From positions 208,506,001 to 208,570,000 of the forward strand of contig JBITNC010000001.1 in NCBI GenBank assembly GCA_050084985.1: DNA of 64,000 nt. The letters are read 5' to 3'. Below, piece after piece: positions 44,893-56,716 of the stretch; positions within the stretch are counted from its first letter, which is position 1, and each line of letters starts with the position of its first letter. Origin of the DNA: Nageia nagi. Taxonomy: Eukaryota; Pinophyta. Position numbers and translations under genes: made by a program. The notes below the pieces were generated by a model that was not told the DNA's origin, did not search any database, and was given only the letters and a program-made list of their open reading frames with translations.

Positions 44893-45775
44893 TTATAATG
44901 ATGGTATATTAAATACCACATCATCTACATCATATTCTCCCATCCCTAAATCCATTAATTTAAATTTCACTAGATATACACTAGATGAGTCATTATTAGA
45001 TGTAGTATTCACTTGTTTTGATGAAGAAGCTCCATATTTTTCATCTAAAGTCTTAGCAACCCTTTCCCAAGCATCTCTATCCTGTATGACTATATCACTT
45101 TTTCCTTTTATGACTTCAGATTGATTTGTATTTTTGTTCATCAATATGGTTGATAAGTTAGGAGATGATAATGTCACTTTACTTGGATCCAAAATTAAAT
45201 TACAATGCGAATAAGGGTCTGGATCTTTAAACACATAATGAACTTTATCTTTGTAGATGTATTTTAAACATCCATGGTAAGTTGATGGGACACATTGCAT
45301 TTCTCTAATCCATGGACATCCTAAAAGAATGTTATATTGTATAATGTTTCCTTCAATTATATGTAATAAAGTTTGCATGGTCTTAGCCCCTACTATAATC
45401 GATAGCACGATTGATCCCAAAGTTGAACATACTGCATCATTAAATGCCCTAATTTGTAAAGAAGGGGCTAAGATAAGCGAATCTGACAAATTCAAATTTT
45501 TATATGCGGCCTCTGAGATTATATTTATAGCTAACCCTTCATCTATCAGAATTATTTTAAATAATTTCCCATCTACTTTACCCATTATATGTAAAGGTGG
45601 ATCAAGTCCACCTTGTCCATCATTTTTTAATTTTTCTTGTTCGTAGAAGGTAATACTAGGTTGTTGAGATATCTTCAAACTTTCAACTATTGAAATAAAA
45701 TTATCAGGGTTACTAATATCCACTTGAATTTCTTGTAGAATTTGATTCATAGCTTCCCTATAACTCCTAGACTAT
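44893..45775 (-). pseudogene. Aspartic protease region of element I
   Basis: The 285-codon stretch from 45,750 has no internal stop. The protease core is FKIILIDEGLAINIISEAAY (Asp at about 45,541); the usual Asp-Ser/Gly-Gly is Asp-Glu-Gly, so it may be inactive. The second strand block is TLGSIVLSIIVGA and the third NILLGCPWIREMQCVPSTYH. It would cleave the polyprotein. A TAA at 44,893 follows. Confidence 0.85.
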
Positions 45776-46131
45776 TGTAATAGCTCAAATAAAGTCATCT
45801 TAACTAGAGAAATCTTTAATTGTCATTGAAGAGCACCCTTTATCGAAACCTTAGGTTGTTGTGGAGGAGGTATAGGTTGTATATTAATTGGATTTGATAT
45901 CGATTGATTTTTTCATGGGTTATCTTATTTATTTTGATATTGTTGTGCTCTTGTAGCTATACCAATCATGTGTATTGAATCATCTATAGTCCCTATAAAT
46001 GGTGTATCCTTATTATTGCATGTATAGTTCATTTGATTTGGGATAATTGCCACATTGTTAGCCTGATGTGAAGGTAAGGGATTTTGATATATCCTAATTT
46101 TGATTTGAAGGCACAATAGGATTATCCACAT

Positions 46132-47000
46132 CTATTTTTTTGCACCATCTATCAAGTCTTGAATTTTATGCTGTAAAGTTCGACATCTATTTGTCTTATG
46201 TCCCTTTTGTCTATGATAAGCACAAAATTCATTCTCCCTATACCATTTTTTCCCTTTAGCATCAGGATTATCTAGTTTTATTTCAGGTAATGTAATCATA
46301 CCATTATCACATAATTTTTTAAGTATCTCAGATAATGGTTCTGATAATGGGGTAAAATTTCACTTAGGCTTAGGTTCAACATTTTCTTCAATTTTTGGAA
46401 CTTGACCAGAATCTTTCGTCATAGCTATTTGATTGCTTTGTGGTTGTTTACTAGTGTTCTCATGTTGATTGCCCTTGTTGTATTCCTTCTTCTTGAGTTT
46501 TAGTTCTCCATCTTGAATTTTAACTCTTTCTATAACTACTGCCTGTGCAATAGCTTCTTCAAAAGTCTTATGTTGTTGAATTTGGAGAACACTAGCTATT
46601 GGTCTTAGACAACTTTGACTAAACAATTTAACCAATTCTTCTTATGGTATTGTATAAGGCATGCTAGTAAGTATAACCTGCCATCTTGAGATGTAATCTT
46701 GTATAGCTTCATCAGAAAATTGTTGTAATCTTGTAAGATCCGTAATGGAAGATTTTTCTTTAATATTAATTCTAAAGTGCTCAAGAAATTGATCAGCCAA
46801 TTGTTCGAATGTATATAAACTATGTATAGGTAAACCATTATACCAATCCAAAGCTTGACCTACAAGCATCATAGGGAACATATGTAACATTAATGATTCA
46901 TCATTGGCTATCTGATAACTAGAAAATGCGAATTTCTCAAGTGTTCTTTGGGATCTTCTCTTCCTTTAAATGGTTCTATTTTAGGAAGTTCAAACCTATA
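46132..47000 (-). pseudogene. gag capsid and zinc finger of element I
   Basis: Capsid: FELPKIEPFKGREDPKEHL (end of the preceding frame), one-base shift near 46,920, then LMLHMFPMMLVGQALDWYNG, FEQLADQFLEHFRINIK, ITDLTRLQQFSDEAIQDYIS. This is the standard order of the retrotransposon gag family. A Gln/Lys-rich spacer follows (46,560-46,360), then PLSEILKKLCDNGMITLPE and the zinc finger ENEFCAYHRQKGHKTNRC (46,240-46,180), an intact CxxHxxxGHxTxxC. A TAG at 46,132 closes this part, and the same frame continues to protease. Confidence 0.9.
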
Positions 47001-48623
47001 AGGTAATTTCTTTTTTGGAACACTTGGATGAATAGGCTCATTACAAATGTTTTTATAATTTAACTTCTTAAGCCCTTGAACATTCATCTCTCGATTCATA
47101 AAATCCTTCAAAAAGTCTTCTAATTCCTTATCAGTTCTTCGACCTTGAGTATGTCTATGATGTCTTTAAGTATTTGGATCCTTTTCTAAGATTGATCTTG
47201 ACATGTGAGACTCATAGTCAGAAGGAAATTCTGATGGTGGTGGGGGCAATATTTTAAGAGGTGATTGATGTCGTGAACTAGGGATTTTAGGAGGTTCTTG
47301 GTATATACTTTTTCTATATAACTCTTTTCCTTTGTAATCAGGTTGTTTCATTTGCTTTTGATTTTGTTCCACCCAACTTTTAATAGAATCTTGCTTTTGT
47401 TTATCATATAATCTTTGTAATTCTAGTTCTTTATCCCTCTTCTTTTGTAACAAAATGGCTACCTCTTTATCCCTTGCTTCTTATCTGTCTAAGTAAGGAT
47501 CTCAATATCTCCGTATTTGACTTCCTTCAGGAGTTTCAGGTTTCCAATTTTTAATCCTTTGATATTCCTCCCACTATCTTTGTTTTTCTTTCTCCATACA
47601 TAGATGTTTCTCCCTTTTGATTTTTTCCTTTTCTAATTCTTCAAGTTGTAATTCTCTTAAATGCAGTTGAATCTTATGCTCTTTATGAATTCTTTTCTTT
47701 TCTTGTTCTAGGAATTCACTTCTCTCTTTATTTATTTGTTCTTGTTCTATTAATTTCTTTTTATCCCTAAAAAGTTTATCTTCCATTTCTTTTAATTTAT
47801 CTTCTTGTTCTTGAATTTTAAGGACTTCATTACTTCTTCTATTTTCTTCCTCTAGGAGATATTGCATCTCCACAGCCTTTTTAATCTCATCGGCATATAC
47901 TTTCATGAATCTTTGACCCGTTTTTGTTGTATATAATCATCTTCGTTCTTTTAGCTCTTCAAAAGAAGGTATCTCTTCTACTGCAAACTTAGATGTCCTT
48001 CTATCTAATCTTCCCTTTGAAGAGTAAGATTTTTTCATTTGCTTTATTGAAGGAGCTCTTTGAGATAAATTACTTGCAGGTATTACTACTTCATTTTTTC
48101 CTAATTTGAGAGATTTATGAGAAAGAGGAAGTCCTTCTTTTCTAATCAAAGAACTGACTATTCGACCATCTAGTAATTGATGAATGACTCTATCATAGAT
48201 AACTTTATATGGTTCAGTCTCTGGTACCACTATGGTTCCAGCCTGAGATCTATCCTCATCAATTTCTAAGTTATGACGCCTTTGATCTCATTTTTCTACA
48301 TCTCATGGTACACTAGAAGACGTCTTAGGAATATCTCTATGATTAGCTAGATGATGACGAATTTCAATTAACTCTTCATCTAACACTTGCATTCTAGACT
48401 TAGTAATATGATCCTCTATACCTTGTCTTTGCAATTTAGATTGATCATAATCCCAATCTTTATCTTTACCTTCATAACGACCTACCCGTGAATCTGATTC
48501 ATCTAAAAGAGGTGGCCTCCTAATCGAAGACTCTATCAAATCCATATTATCTGTATCTATTTCTTGTATTTCAAATGGGTATTCTTGTATTTCCTTAGCG
48601 GCCATACTTCTAGTTTGAACCAT
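47001..48623 (-). pseudogene. Long charged coiled-coil N-terminal extension of gag (element I)
   Basis: From MVQTRSMAAKEIQEYP (48,623; an ATG three codons upstream is also possible) a single frame of about 500 codons precedes the capsid. The middle (47,906-47,574) is almost pure Glu/Lys/Leu/Gln with heptad spacing, for example LKEMEDKLFRDKKKLIEQEQ and LQLEELEKEKIKREKH, a long predicted coiled coil. A second, Lys/Gln-rich part follows (47,453-47,300), then a proline-rich piece (KILPPPPSEFPSDYE). Stops within it are TGA, TAG and one TAA at 47,166. Extra N-terminal sequence is known in Tat and Ogre relatives; its function is unknown, possibly particle assembly. Confidence 0.75.
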
Positions 48624-48632
48624 TATAAACAA

Positions 48633-50379
48633 ACATCATAAAAAGAGAACTTCATTTTTATCTTTTATATTATGTTTTTGAGAAAACAATTTAATGCACA
48701 AACATCCTACATGCAAATTTACTTCTAACGATGTGATTATCTTTTTAACTTTTTTCACATATTTTTAATATCTAAGTTAAATGAATGATATGAGTTGTTC
48801 ACTTTTAGTCTTTTAATTTTCCTAATTTGTTTTGACTAGTCAAGTATTAAACAAGGTAGGTTGGGTAATTCTAAGTAATGTTTACAAGCTTCTATGGCTT
48901 TTGGCTTGGTTCTAGAAGAGTCCCCTTTTTTAACTCCTACCTAAAGGAGAGTCACCTTGGTAATCACCTCCAAGTGTGACTGGCTTAATGGCTTCAAGCG
49001 TGTTATGTCGGTGGGTACAAAGAAGTAAGAATTAATGGTTGGTAGTGATATCCAACTCATTAATGTTCAATTATATCCTTTAAGGCCTTATGAAATGTAA
49101 TTTAAACAAGTAAGATGCAATTATGTATACTACCCTCCCCAACATTCATGTCCATTCATTTATCTTATCTTAATGTGATACAATCAAAAGTTTATTATAA
49201 GATGGATCTTGCCCTTAATAAACCCCGTTGTTCTTTTTTAATTATAATGTGATTCATTATCCAACCTCTTAGTGATGTTCATTAACTCCTTCTAGTTGTG
49301 GAAGTTTTATATGTGATAAATTTCCAAATAAAATTTGAATAAATTTTACCTCTTTCACTTAACTTATTTCTGATCACTTAAGATTGCTCGAAGCACAAAA
49401 GTGAGAGCATACTTCATTAAGTGAAAGTACTTAGTGTATTCGAATCCCCCCAATTTATTAACCTTTTAATGTGATTTATACTACCCAAAAACCTAATTTA
49501 TTTCCTTAAGTTCATTCCAAATTAAGTGTGATTCATTTACCCTTCCAATTGTGGAAGTATTATGTGTAGTAAATTGCCTCCTCTTACTAGTAAGAGGTCA
49601 TTAGATGTAGATAAATTAACCCAATTAATGATAGTGTGAGTGTGAAAGAAAAGAAAAGTTAATTTATCCCTTCTTATCAAGTCTATTCTGGTCACCTTAG
49701 ATCACTCAAAGCACAAAGGGAGAGCATAAGTAGACAAGATAAAAAGTATTAATGTGTATGTAGGGTGAATGTGAAAGAAAAGAAAAAGTTAATTACCCCT
49801 TCTTATCAAGTCTATTCTGGTCACCTTAGATCGCTCGAAGCGCAAAGGGAGAGCATAAGTAGACAAGATAAAAAGTATTAATGTGTACGTACCCTTCACC
49901 CAAAACATGAAAATAAATACATACCATTATACATAAAACAAATTAATAAAAAATATGCATTTAATCTTTTCTACCCATTCTTATATGCAATCTAGGCAAA
50001 GGAATCACACTCAAAAATATTTTTTCATAACATAATTTTATTTTACTTTTTCAGAAATAACAAAAAGAGACAAAAATGACCTGGTAAGAATCATTGGCAT
50101 TTAGATAGAGAACGCTGGCATTTAGTGATATTCACCAGTGTTCTATTCCAATCATTGGCATTTAGTCTAGATTTATTGCAAAATGTTGGCATTCCTACTG
50201 AGTTGTCAGCATTCAATTTCAGTCGCTGGCGTTTTTGCAACAAATTCTTGAAAAGCATAAAATCCAAAATTTGAAGTTAGTACATGGAAAAATCCAAAAA
50301 ACTAGAGAATAGAAAGGTAGAATCATAAACAAAAAATCTCCCTCTCAATAACAAATGGGCCCTCCTTCTAACGCTAGAA
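48633..50379 (-). other. Leader region of element I
   Basis: 1.75 kb without a gene. It holds a 129-bp duplication (below) and the CGCCGGCG-type repeat cluster at 50,089-50,236. The primer site should abut 50,380; the minus strand there reads TTCTAGCGTTAGAAGGAGGG, which I cannot assign to a tRNA. Confidence 0.6.
49636..49893. repeat. 129-bp tandem duplication in the leader of element I
   Basis: Copies start at 49,636 and 49,765 and share TATCAAGTCTATTCTGGTCA and GCACAAAGGGAGAGCATAAG. The second has CpG (GATCGCTCGAAGCGC) where the first has TpG or CpA (GATCACTCAAAGCAC). A more diverged copy lies at about 49,340-49,440. Confidence 0.9.
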
Positions 50380-51212
50380 TGTTGCAATGAAAATTGAGCT
50401 GGAATATAGAATAACATAAAATAAAAATTACTCTTCAATCTTCATTGAACCTCAAATTATATAACATAGATAAACATGTTGTAATTGCAAAATGATATTC
50501 AATCTCAGTTCAAACTATAATTTGCCCTTAGAAGGGACTTTTTACAAATGTATGTGCCAAAATAAGAGTATTAGATCTCCATTGTTTTTGGGATGCTTGC
50601 TTCTCTTCTTGATGTAGACAACCTGTAAATCCTACACACATGCAAGAGAAAATAACATCAAAGCATCTATGTGTAACATTGTATTAAAATGAAACTAGCA
50701 TAAAACAATAAAAGGAATGAGTTCATAAGATTTTGGTAGCATTACCCTACTTCAAAATTGGGTTCAATTGGGGTCCATATTGCTTTGTATTAGCTTGTAT
50801 TTATAGATCTTTAGGTGAGATGTTCCAAGGCTAGAAAGGGGAAGTGAAGAGCCACTGTAAGTCATAACTGACCTCCTCTATCCACCTCATCATGGGAGAT
50901 GAAGCATTCCAACTTCCTTTTTTGATTTTTGTTCGATTATTGCAGAGTCATTGGCATTTGTATGTCAAACACCGACGATCACCTCGAAATGCTGGTGTTT
51001 GATATGGAATGCCAGTGACTGGTTAATTATATTAAAATGACCACCTAAAAGTCAAATTTCATCAAAAAGGGGTCATGTGACCATTCATTTTGCATACACT
51101 CTATGAGAGCTATCCAATAATAGGGTTTCTAAACCTATTTTATGTTGTCACACCGAGTTATGATTATTCTAATGTTTACTTAGTTAACAAGAGACATTTT
51201 TAGTTGTCTACA
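50380..51212 (-). repeat. 5' LTR of element I
   Basis: 833 bp, partner of 33,560-34,392. A minus-strand TATAAATA at 50,798-50,805 is the likely promoter for genomic RNA. Confidence 0.93.
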
Positions 51213-52313
51213 ATTAAATTTGATCATTTCCTTTGATTGTCAAAATATTATTATATTGATGTTTATTAATATTGGTCACATTAATATGACTAATTTATTT
51301 ATTATATTTTTTGTAAGAAAATAGCTAGACAAATTTTACACTCACCTTGCCATGTCATTGATGATTCATCCAATAGGAAAATAAGAAAATATGGGACTCA
51401 AGTCATTAATTAATGACTCATCAATTATGCTTAAAATATGCTTAGTACATAAAGGATAATAGAACTAAATGAATATGTTTCCAATATATCTCTAATCAAA
51501 TCCTATGCTAATCTAATTTGAAATTAATCAAAGATTAATCAAGCAATAATTTTTTTTAGATTAAAATTCATATGGATTCTAGATTGATGATTTGACATGT
51601 GTTAAAAATATATAAAATAGGTCTACATCTCCATTTTTAGGATATAAACTGGTGTAAACATTAATATTTGAATTTGTTGATTTTTAAGTTCTAAAAGTGA
51701 TGAATTTTGAAGCTATTACATCAAGAACTCTCCCATGAGCATATGAGAAGAGTAATTAGGAAGCATTGGTCTTGGGGGAAGATAGAAATCAGTCATTTCA
51801 AGATTTATTCCTCCTATCAAAACAAAGACACACACATCATATTTATTGATCTTATTTTTATATTTTATTTCTATAGTATTCTTATCTCATCTTGTGATGC
51901 ATGCTAACTTTTGGATCTTATCTTCTATGTTTGCATGTTATGAAATACCTAGGATCTCAACATTTTGATAATGAAATGCCCCCATATTTTGAAAATGCCC
52001 TCATGTTTTTGAAATACCATAGATCATTGTATTTGAATAGTGAAGATAATTTGGGCTTATCTCAAGATCTAATCAGCTATGTTAGGTACCATCATAGAAA
52101 AATGACATTATCAAGTAATCTCTAGTGTTTCTTAACACCCCCTAGAGTTAGTGATATTGTGATCATTTTAACTTATTGATTTGAAATGATGGATTGAAGA
52201 ATCCTCCTTAAGGGTTTTATTCAATTTTTTTTTGTAGTTTGTGCTTATAGAGTCTAGTCTAGCTAGCATATACTAGTTAAATGTTCAAGTTTAAGTGATT
52301 TTGAAAGGGGTCA
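51213..52313 (+). repeat. 3' LTR of element H, right part
   Basis: Begins with the second ATTAA of I's target duplication, then AATTTGATCATTT as at 22,550, and follows the left LTR to about 52,313 (GGGGTCA). The open frames 51,707-52,125 lie inside the LTR and have no intact equivalent in the left copy. Confidence 0.85.
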
Positions 52314-52700
52314 CTTTTATTTGAAACATTAACATCTTGAATATTTATGCCAATGATTCTCCTAATTGATTAAAGTTCTTTTATTTTCTAGAAGGCTATC
52401 CTTTATTATCACTATTTTTCCCATAAGTTTAATTATATAAAGTTAATTATGGGGCTTATTGAGCTTATTGCATATGTTGAGGTGCAAGTTGTAAGTATTA
52501 TTATTGTTGGGGATATGGTTATTAAAGAATCACTTGATTCACTTATGATTTATTTCTCTTATTAGAATCATTCTTATTATTATAATAACCCTTATAATTT
52601 CTTAGGTTATTATCCTTTTTAGCTATTTTAAAATCTTCATTCTAAGGATTAGAATCAGGGTTGGGGGTAGAGTTCTTGAACCAAGAAAAGGGGCAATATT
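52314..52700 (-). pseudogene. gag spacer of element F, right of the H insertion
   Basis: On the minus strand from about 52,680: TPNPDSNP, NEDFKIAKKDNNLRNYKGYY, then a Gln/Pro-rich piece YLQLAPQHMQ, AQ, AP and TYGKNSDNKG. Such spacers precede the zinc finger in Tat gag, and the zinc finger of F is exactly at the other side of H (21,885). Several stops. The upstream capsid of F is not found to the right. Confidence 0.6.
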
Positions 52701-54793
52701 TGATAGACAAGAGTATTCTAGGGAAGATGCAATTTTAAACTCAATAATGGGAAATTCAAGAAAAGTGATTAAAATAAGGTCAAGAGTCCCACTATAATTT
52801 TAGTTCATTAAAAATATCAAATAAGATAGAAATGAAAGGGATAAGGAGTTTTAAGAGACCCTCCAAATGGGAAGGATAATGATGAGAATAATTCAATGGT
52901 CGATGAGGAGATACTATCAGATAAAATTCCTAAAGAATAAGAGTTGGAAGAAAAAGAGAATAATAATACCTAAGAGAAAGAGGTTAAAGCTATGAGAATC
53001 ATCATGAGGTTTGATACAAAAAGGGGCTTAAAGGGATATAAAAGTAAAATAAAGAAGATAAGGCTAAAAAGAGTGCATCAAAAGAGAAGAATAAGGCCAT
53101 TTTCAATAATAAATGATATAAAAAAATCATGGTCAATCCCCCTCAATTGATTGAGATAAAGTAGGGAGAAGAGGTTAGTCCCCATGAGGTAAAAGTAATG
53201 TAAGGTGTGTATAGACATGCAAAGCTAAAAGGGAGAAATCTATGGTTGAGAAGGAGGTTAATTATGTAAGATCAAGAGTCAAGCCTAGAAGATGAGATAG
53301 TAATTAGGTAGAAAATTGAGTGGCAACATGAAGACCCACTAAGGAGAGCATGGAACCTCTTGATAATGAGGGACCACTAGAGGAAAAAGTAATTTTAGAG
53401 AGGACTAGAAGAAAAATTAGAAAAAGGGGGTAGGATGGGAACTTAATCAAATATTCCTACATTAAGATAAACACATTTAAAGGCTCCATTCCCAAGTAAA
53501 ATAGGAAATAAGCTATGGAGGAGGTGAAGGCAAAGGAAAAAAGGTATGAAGAAAAAAGGGATACCTTTATAGAAATAACACAAATTGTTAGGCAAGTATA
53601 AAAGTTGGTGGAAGATAGTATAGTTCAAGGTCAAAAGGAGTACATATAGGTTAGGGAAGGAAAAGGTAAAAAACATTTTGTACTACATTAAGAAATAACA
53701 CTATAGAATTCTCTCTAGCTCTACCTAAGAATAATGCAACAAACATAATAGAGGGAAATAAGTAGAAATAAGAATTACTTATGGAATCTACAACCATAAT
53801 AGCCATAAGAAAGATAAGGATTAGGATTAAAAGCTAGAATATTAAATTCAAATGGTTGATAATGAAATAAGGGTATCAATTTCACTTTCAAAAGGGGAAA
53901 GCCAATGAAGAAGAATCACAAAACCACTAAATGGGGAAGGTAAAAAAAAGCTTTGGAGTGTGTATGGGAGGGATTTGGATTGTCTAAAGAGGCATAAGTA
54001 ATTAAATAGGAGGAAAAAATACCTTCAAAAGAATTTAAGATTAGGGAGATAGGTAAATTATTGAGGAAGATCCCACATTGCAACAAGGATGACAACCCAA
54101 AGATTAAAAAAAAGGTTAAGGTTGCTAACGAGGTAACTACAACAAAGACTCAGATGGAGGAGCATAAAGAAGAATTGATAGTATAGGATAAGAAAGGGGA
54201 AATGAGAGTAAAAGAAATGCCAATTAAGAGAATTCTAAGTAACAAAATCCATAATGAGATATTGGAAGAAGCAATTCAAAGGAAACAAGGCTACAAATGA
54301 GATTAGGCTAAATCCAAAATTTAAAGAAGTAATGCTAAAGAAGACATACAAAAAATTATACAAGAATAACTATGAGAAGTAACATATCCTTCCTAAGACA
54401 TAAAGAATTTCATTAGGAAGAAGATTGTAATAAAAGAAGTAAGAACTTTTAGATTATTTTTGGTATTTGGTGACCTTTTTTTGGCAAGTAAAAGCATGTA
54501 GTATTCTTTGGATACTTGATTTTGAGATCAAGCTTTATACACTTGTGTGGCTAAAATATGTATATAGTATATAGTTTGTTAATAGTTTAACATAGGCTTA
54601 TTATAAAGGATATAATTGATAACATATTAGTAGTTGTAAATATTCTTAGAGGAGGTTGAATAGAATGCAACATACTAAAATTTATCAAAACTCAAGTGCT
54701 TAGCTACTTCCTTAATGTAAAGGTTTGTGAAAATCTTTATAAAATTCATATTTTTTTATTAATATAAAATTATCCCATTAACAAAAAAAAAAA
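52701..54793 (+). other. Purine-rich block ending in poly-A, possible LINE remnant
   Basis: Two kilobases with a strong A+G bias on the plus strand (AAGAGAAAGAGGTTAAAG-like words), frequent stops and no recognised domain. The last 350 bases are ordinary AT-rich DNA, ending ATTATCCCATTAAC and eleven A's (54,783-54,793), like the 3' tail of a plant LINE. No target duplication could be defined and no RT or endonuclease block was seen. Confidence 0.3.
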
Positions 54794-54849
54794 TTAAAAC
54801 CCCCATTTTAAATCATAACCACCTCAATTATCTTAACTTGGGCTATAGT

Positions 54850-55753
54850 GCTAGCATCCAATGACTTGTTAATAGGGAACCAATAGTGTGAATTTGAGGA
54901 AATCTCCACTTGTGATGATTATATTTATCTTCAAGAGGATGAGCTTGTAGTCTAGACCTTATATTTTGATGGTTATAAATGCATTCATGGAGCAAGGGAA
55001 AGTATTTTTTTAGTCTCTCCTATTAATCAAGTAATACCTATTGCATACAAATTGGATTTCAAATGCACTAATAATATGGCTGAATATAAGGCTTTAATAT
55101 TGGGATTGAAGGAAGATTTAGAACTAAAAATTATAGATATAGAAATTTATGGGGATTCATAGCTTGGGGTCAACCAAGTGAAGGGTAGTTATGATATCAA
55201 AGATGAGAAATTAAAGCCTTATAGGGTGGTTGTGATTGATTTACTAGACAATATTGATAGACATACTATTAATACCATTTCTAGAACTAATAATAGATAC
55301 ATAGATGCTATTGCAAGTGTAGCCTATTTGGTACCAATTAAACTTGAATATGAGGGTACCATTATTACTATCCATAAGTTAAGTTCTCTATCTTACACAA
55401 CTCATATTCATTCTATTTTATCCTATCTTATTTCCAATGATGATGCTTTTTAAGATTGGTACTTTGATATCTATCACTACTTAAAAGACCAAAGCATTCC
55501 TCCTAGATATACTAAGAATGATAAATTAATATTTAGAAGGAATGCTAAAGGCAAAGATCTAATAGTCTTAAAATATAATATCAACAAAATAGCAACAAAT
55601 GAGGAGGCTAAAGGCAAATTTGAACCTGATTGGTTGGGTCTATATGTTGTTGTTGATGTAATAAGATTAGGAACATATAGGTTATCAAATTTATATGGCA
55701 AGGAGAAACCAAAAAACTTTAATGACATCTATCTCAAGCATTTTTATGCTTAA
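54850..55753 (+). pseudogene. Tat aRNH joined in frame to integrase C-terminus (element J)
   Basis: The archaeal-type RNase H reads TLYFDGYKCIHGARESIFLV, YKLDFKCTNNMAEYKALILG and IYGDS, stop, LGVNQVKG, with catalytic Asp, Glu and Asp kept, and NNRYIDAIASVAYLV. After DWYFDIYHYLKDQSIPPRY the frame runs straight into KGKDLIVLKYNIN, KFEPDWLGLYVVVDVIRLGT and DIYLKHFYA (stop 55,751). That is the integrase C-terminal module, without the zinc domain or catalytic core. Only about three stops interrupt 300 codons. RT is absent on the left, where the purine-rich block lies. Confidence 0.85.
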
Positions 55754-55849
55754 AAAGTATAGCTCTATGCCCCTATAAAATAATTCATATCAAATATAGG
55801 GGCATAATATCTTTTTATTTTTTATACAAATCCAAAAAAATACATGTTA

Positions 55850-56370
55850 CCAATGGTGTGGTTAACTGTTATTATGATGTTGACAATGTGCAAAAAAAAA
55901 TAAAAAATAAAAAAACAAAAAAAAAACTTGATAGTCTAATGTGTTCAGATCATGGACATAAAAATACATGATCATCAATGGCCAACAAAATGGCTAGTGA
56001 GAGGTCCCTCACTTAAAAGTAAATTAGAAATATAATTATTAGCAATTTGTTAACATTAGATCATCTCCAATAGATGATACATTTTGTTGTGTATCCATAT
56101 GATTTTTTACTTTGAATCCATCTAAAGCATACTATCTTTGGATCATAGAAATAAAAATGCATAATCATTGATGGCCCATGAAATACCTTTTTTTTCTAGC
56201 TAACACTTAGTTGTAGGTAGATATATGTAGAAGAATATAAATAAATTATAGTCAAAAATAGGATGCAAACATTGTGCTTACTATCTTTTAGGCCACCAAT
56301 AGTGTACATTTCGTTACCATTTCCACCCATCCAAAGCATAACCTCTATGATTTGAGGCATGGACATAAGT
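55850..56370. repeat. Degenerate repeats of about 220 bp in the J untranslated region
   Basis: Three loose copies start near CCAATGGTGTGG (55,850), CCAATAGATGATACA (56,068) and CCAATAGTGTACA (56,292). Each is followed by CATCCAAAGCAT or TCAGATCATGGACATAA-like words. Alignment by eye only. Confidence 0.5.
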
Positions 56371-56702
56371 TCATTAGCTTATTAAGTATCTAACATAATA
56401 AAATAATAAGATTTATGATTGAAGTAATATAAAGAAGGTACATCATATCTTCCATCTTCAACCTCAAATATGGATTTGTATAATCATCCAAATAGTATTC
56501 TTGAATATAGCCTCTTTAGTAGCTTTTACCTTGGCCACTTCATTTAAGGATCTTTCCTAGGGCACCCAAGTTAAAAGGGGTGCAACATAAGAACCCTCAT
56601 CATCATTCAATCAGCATTAGCAAAAGGATAAAAAAAATTTCTTCTATATCTTGGCTACACTTCTTATTTAAACATGTAATTTCCTTACTTCAATCACACA
56701 TT

Positions 56703-56716
56703 CAAAGAGGGGCAAA
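56703..56716 (+). other. Polypurine tract of element J and start of its 3' LTR
   Basis: CAAAGAGGGGCAAA is followed at 56,717 by TGCAGTCGCCTCAAAATG. Element I starts its LTR TGTAGACACCTAAAAATG after CAAAAAGGGGCAAAA, so the two junctions are clearly related. The far end of the J LTR is not identified; it may extend to about 57.7 kb. Confidence 0.65.

Larger units (their letters stand above)
33560..51212 (-). mobile_element. Element I: 17.7-kb Tat-lineage retrotransposon with two extra genes
   Basis: Identical-length LTRs (833 bp) at 33,560-34,392 and 50,380-51,212 with TGTAGACA/TTGCAACA ends on the minus strand, and an exact 5-bp duplication ATTAA on both sides (33,555-33,559; 51,213-51,217). 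The uninterrupted site can be read in the left LTR of H at 22,540-22,560. By hand count the LTRs differ at about 42 of 833 positions, with no net length change. Order on the minus strand: 5' LTR, leader with repeats, gag with long N-terminal extension, protease, G-patch-like linker, RT, RNase H, archaeal-type RNase H, integrase, an extra sense ORF, hairpin and tandem repeats, an antisense PMD gene, polypurine tract, 3' LTR. The dual RNase H and antisense PMD place it in the Tat lineage. All ORFs are broken. Confidence 0.93.
22017..52313 (+). mobile_element. Element H: Tat-lineage Ty3/gypsy retrotransposon, split by element I
   Basis: Left LTR 22,017-23,653; right LTR 32,978-33,559 continued at 51,218-52,313, the gap being element I. 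The host on both sides is element F, minus strand: gag zinc finger on the left, gag spacer on the right. The flanking words are CTCTT (22,012-22,016) and CTTTT (52,314-52,318), a probable target duplication with one transition. Order inside: protease-RT linker, RT, RNase H, archaeal-type RNase H, integrase, T-rich untranslated region, antisense plant-mobile-domain remnant, 3' LTR. Gag and protease are absent. Confidence 0.8.

Noticed and set aside
53443-53676. Hydrophobic minus-strand ORF
   Set aside because: It is the complement of the purine-rich block; composition explains it.
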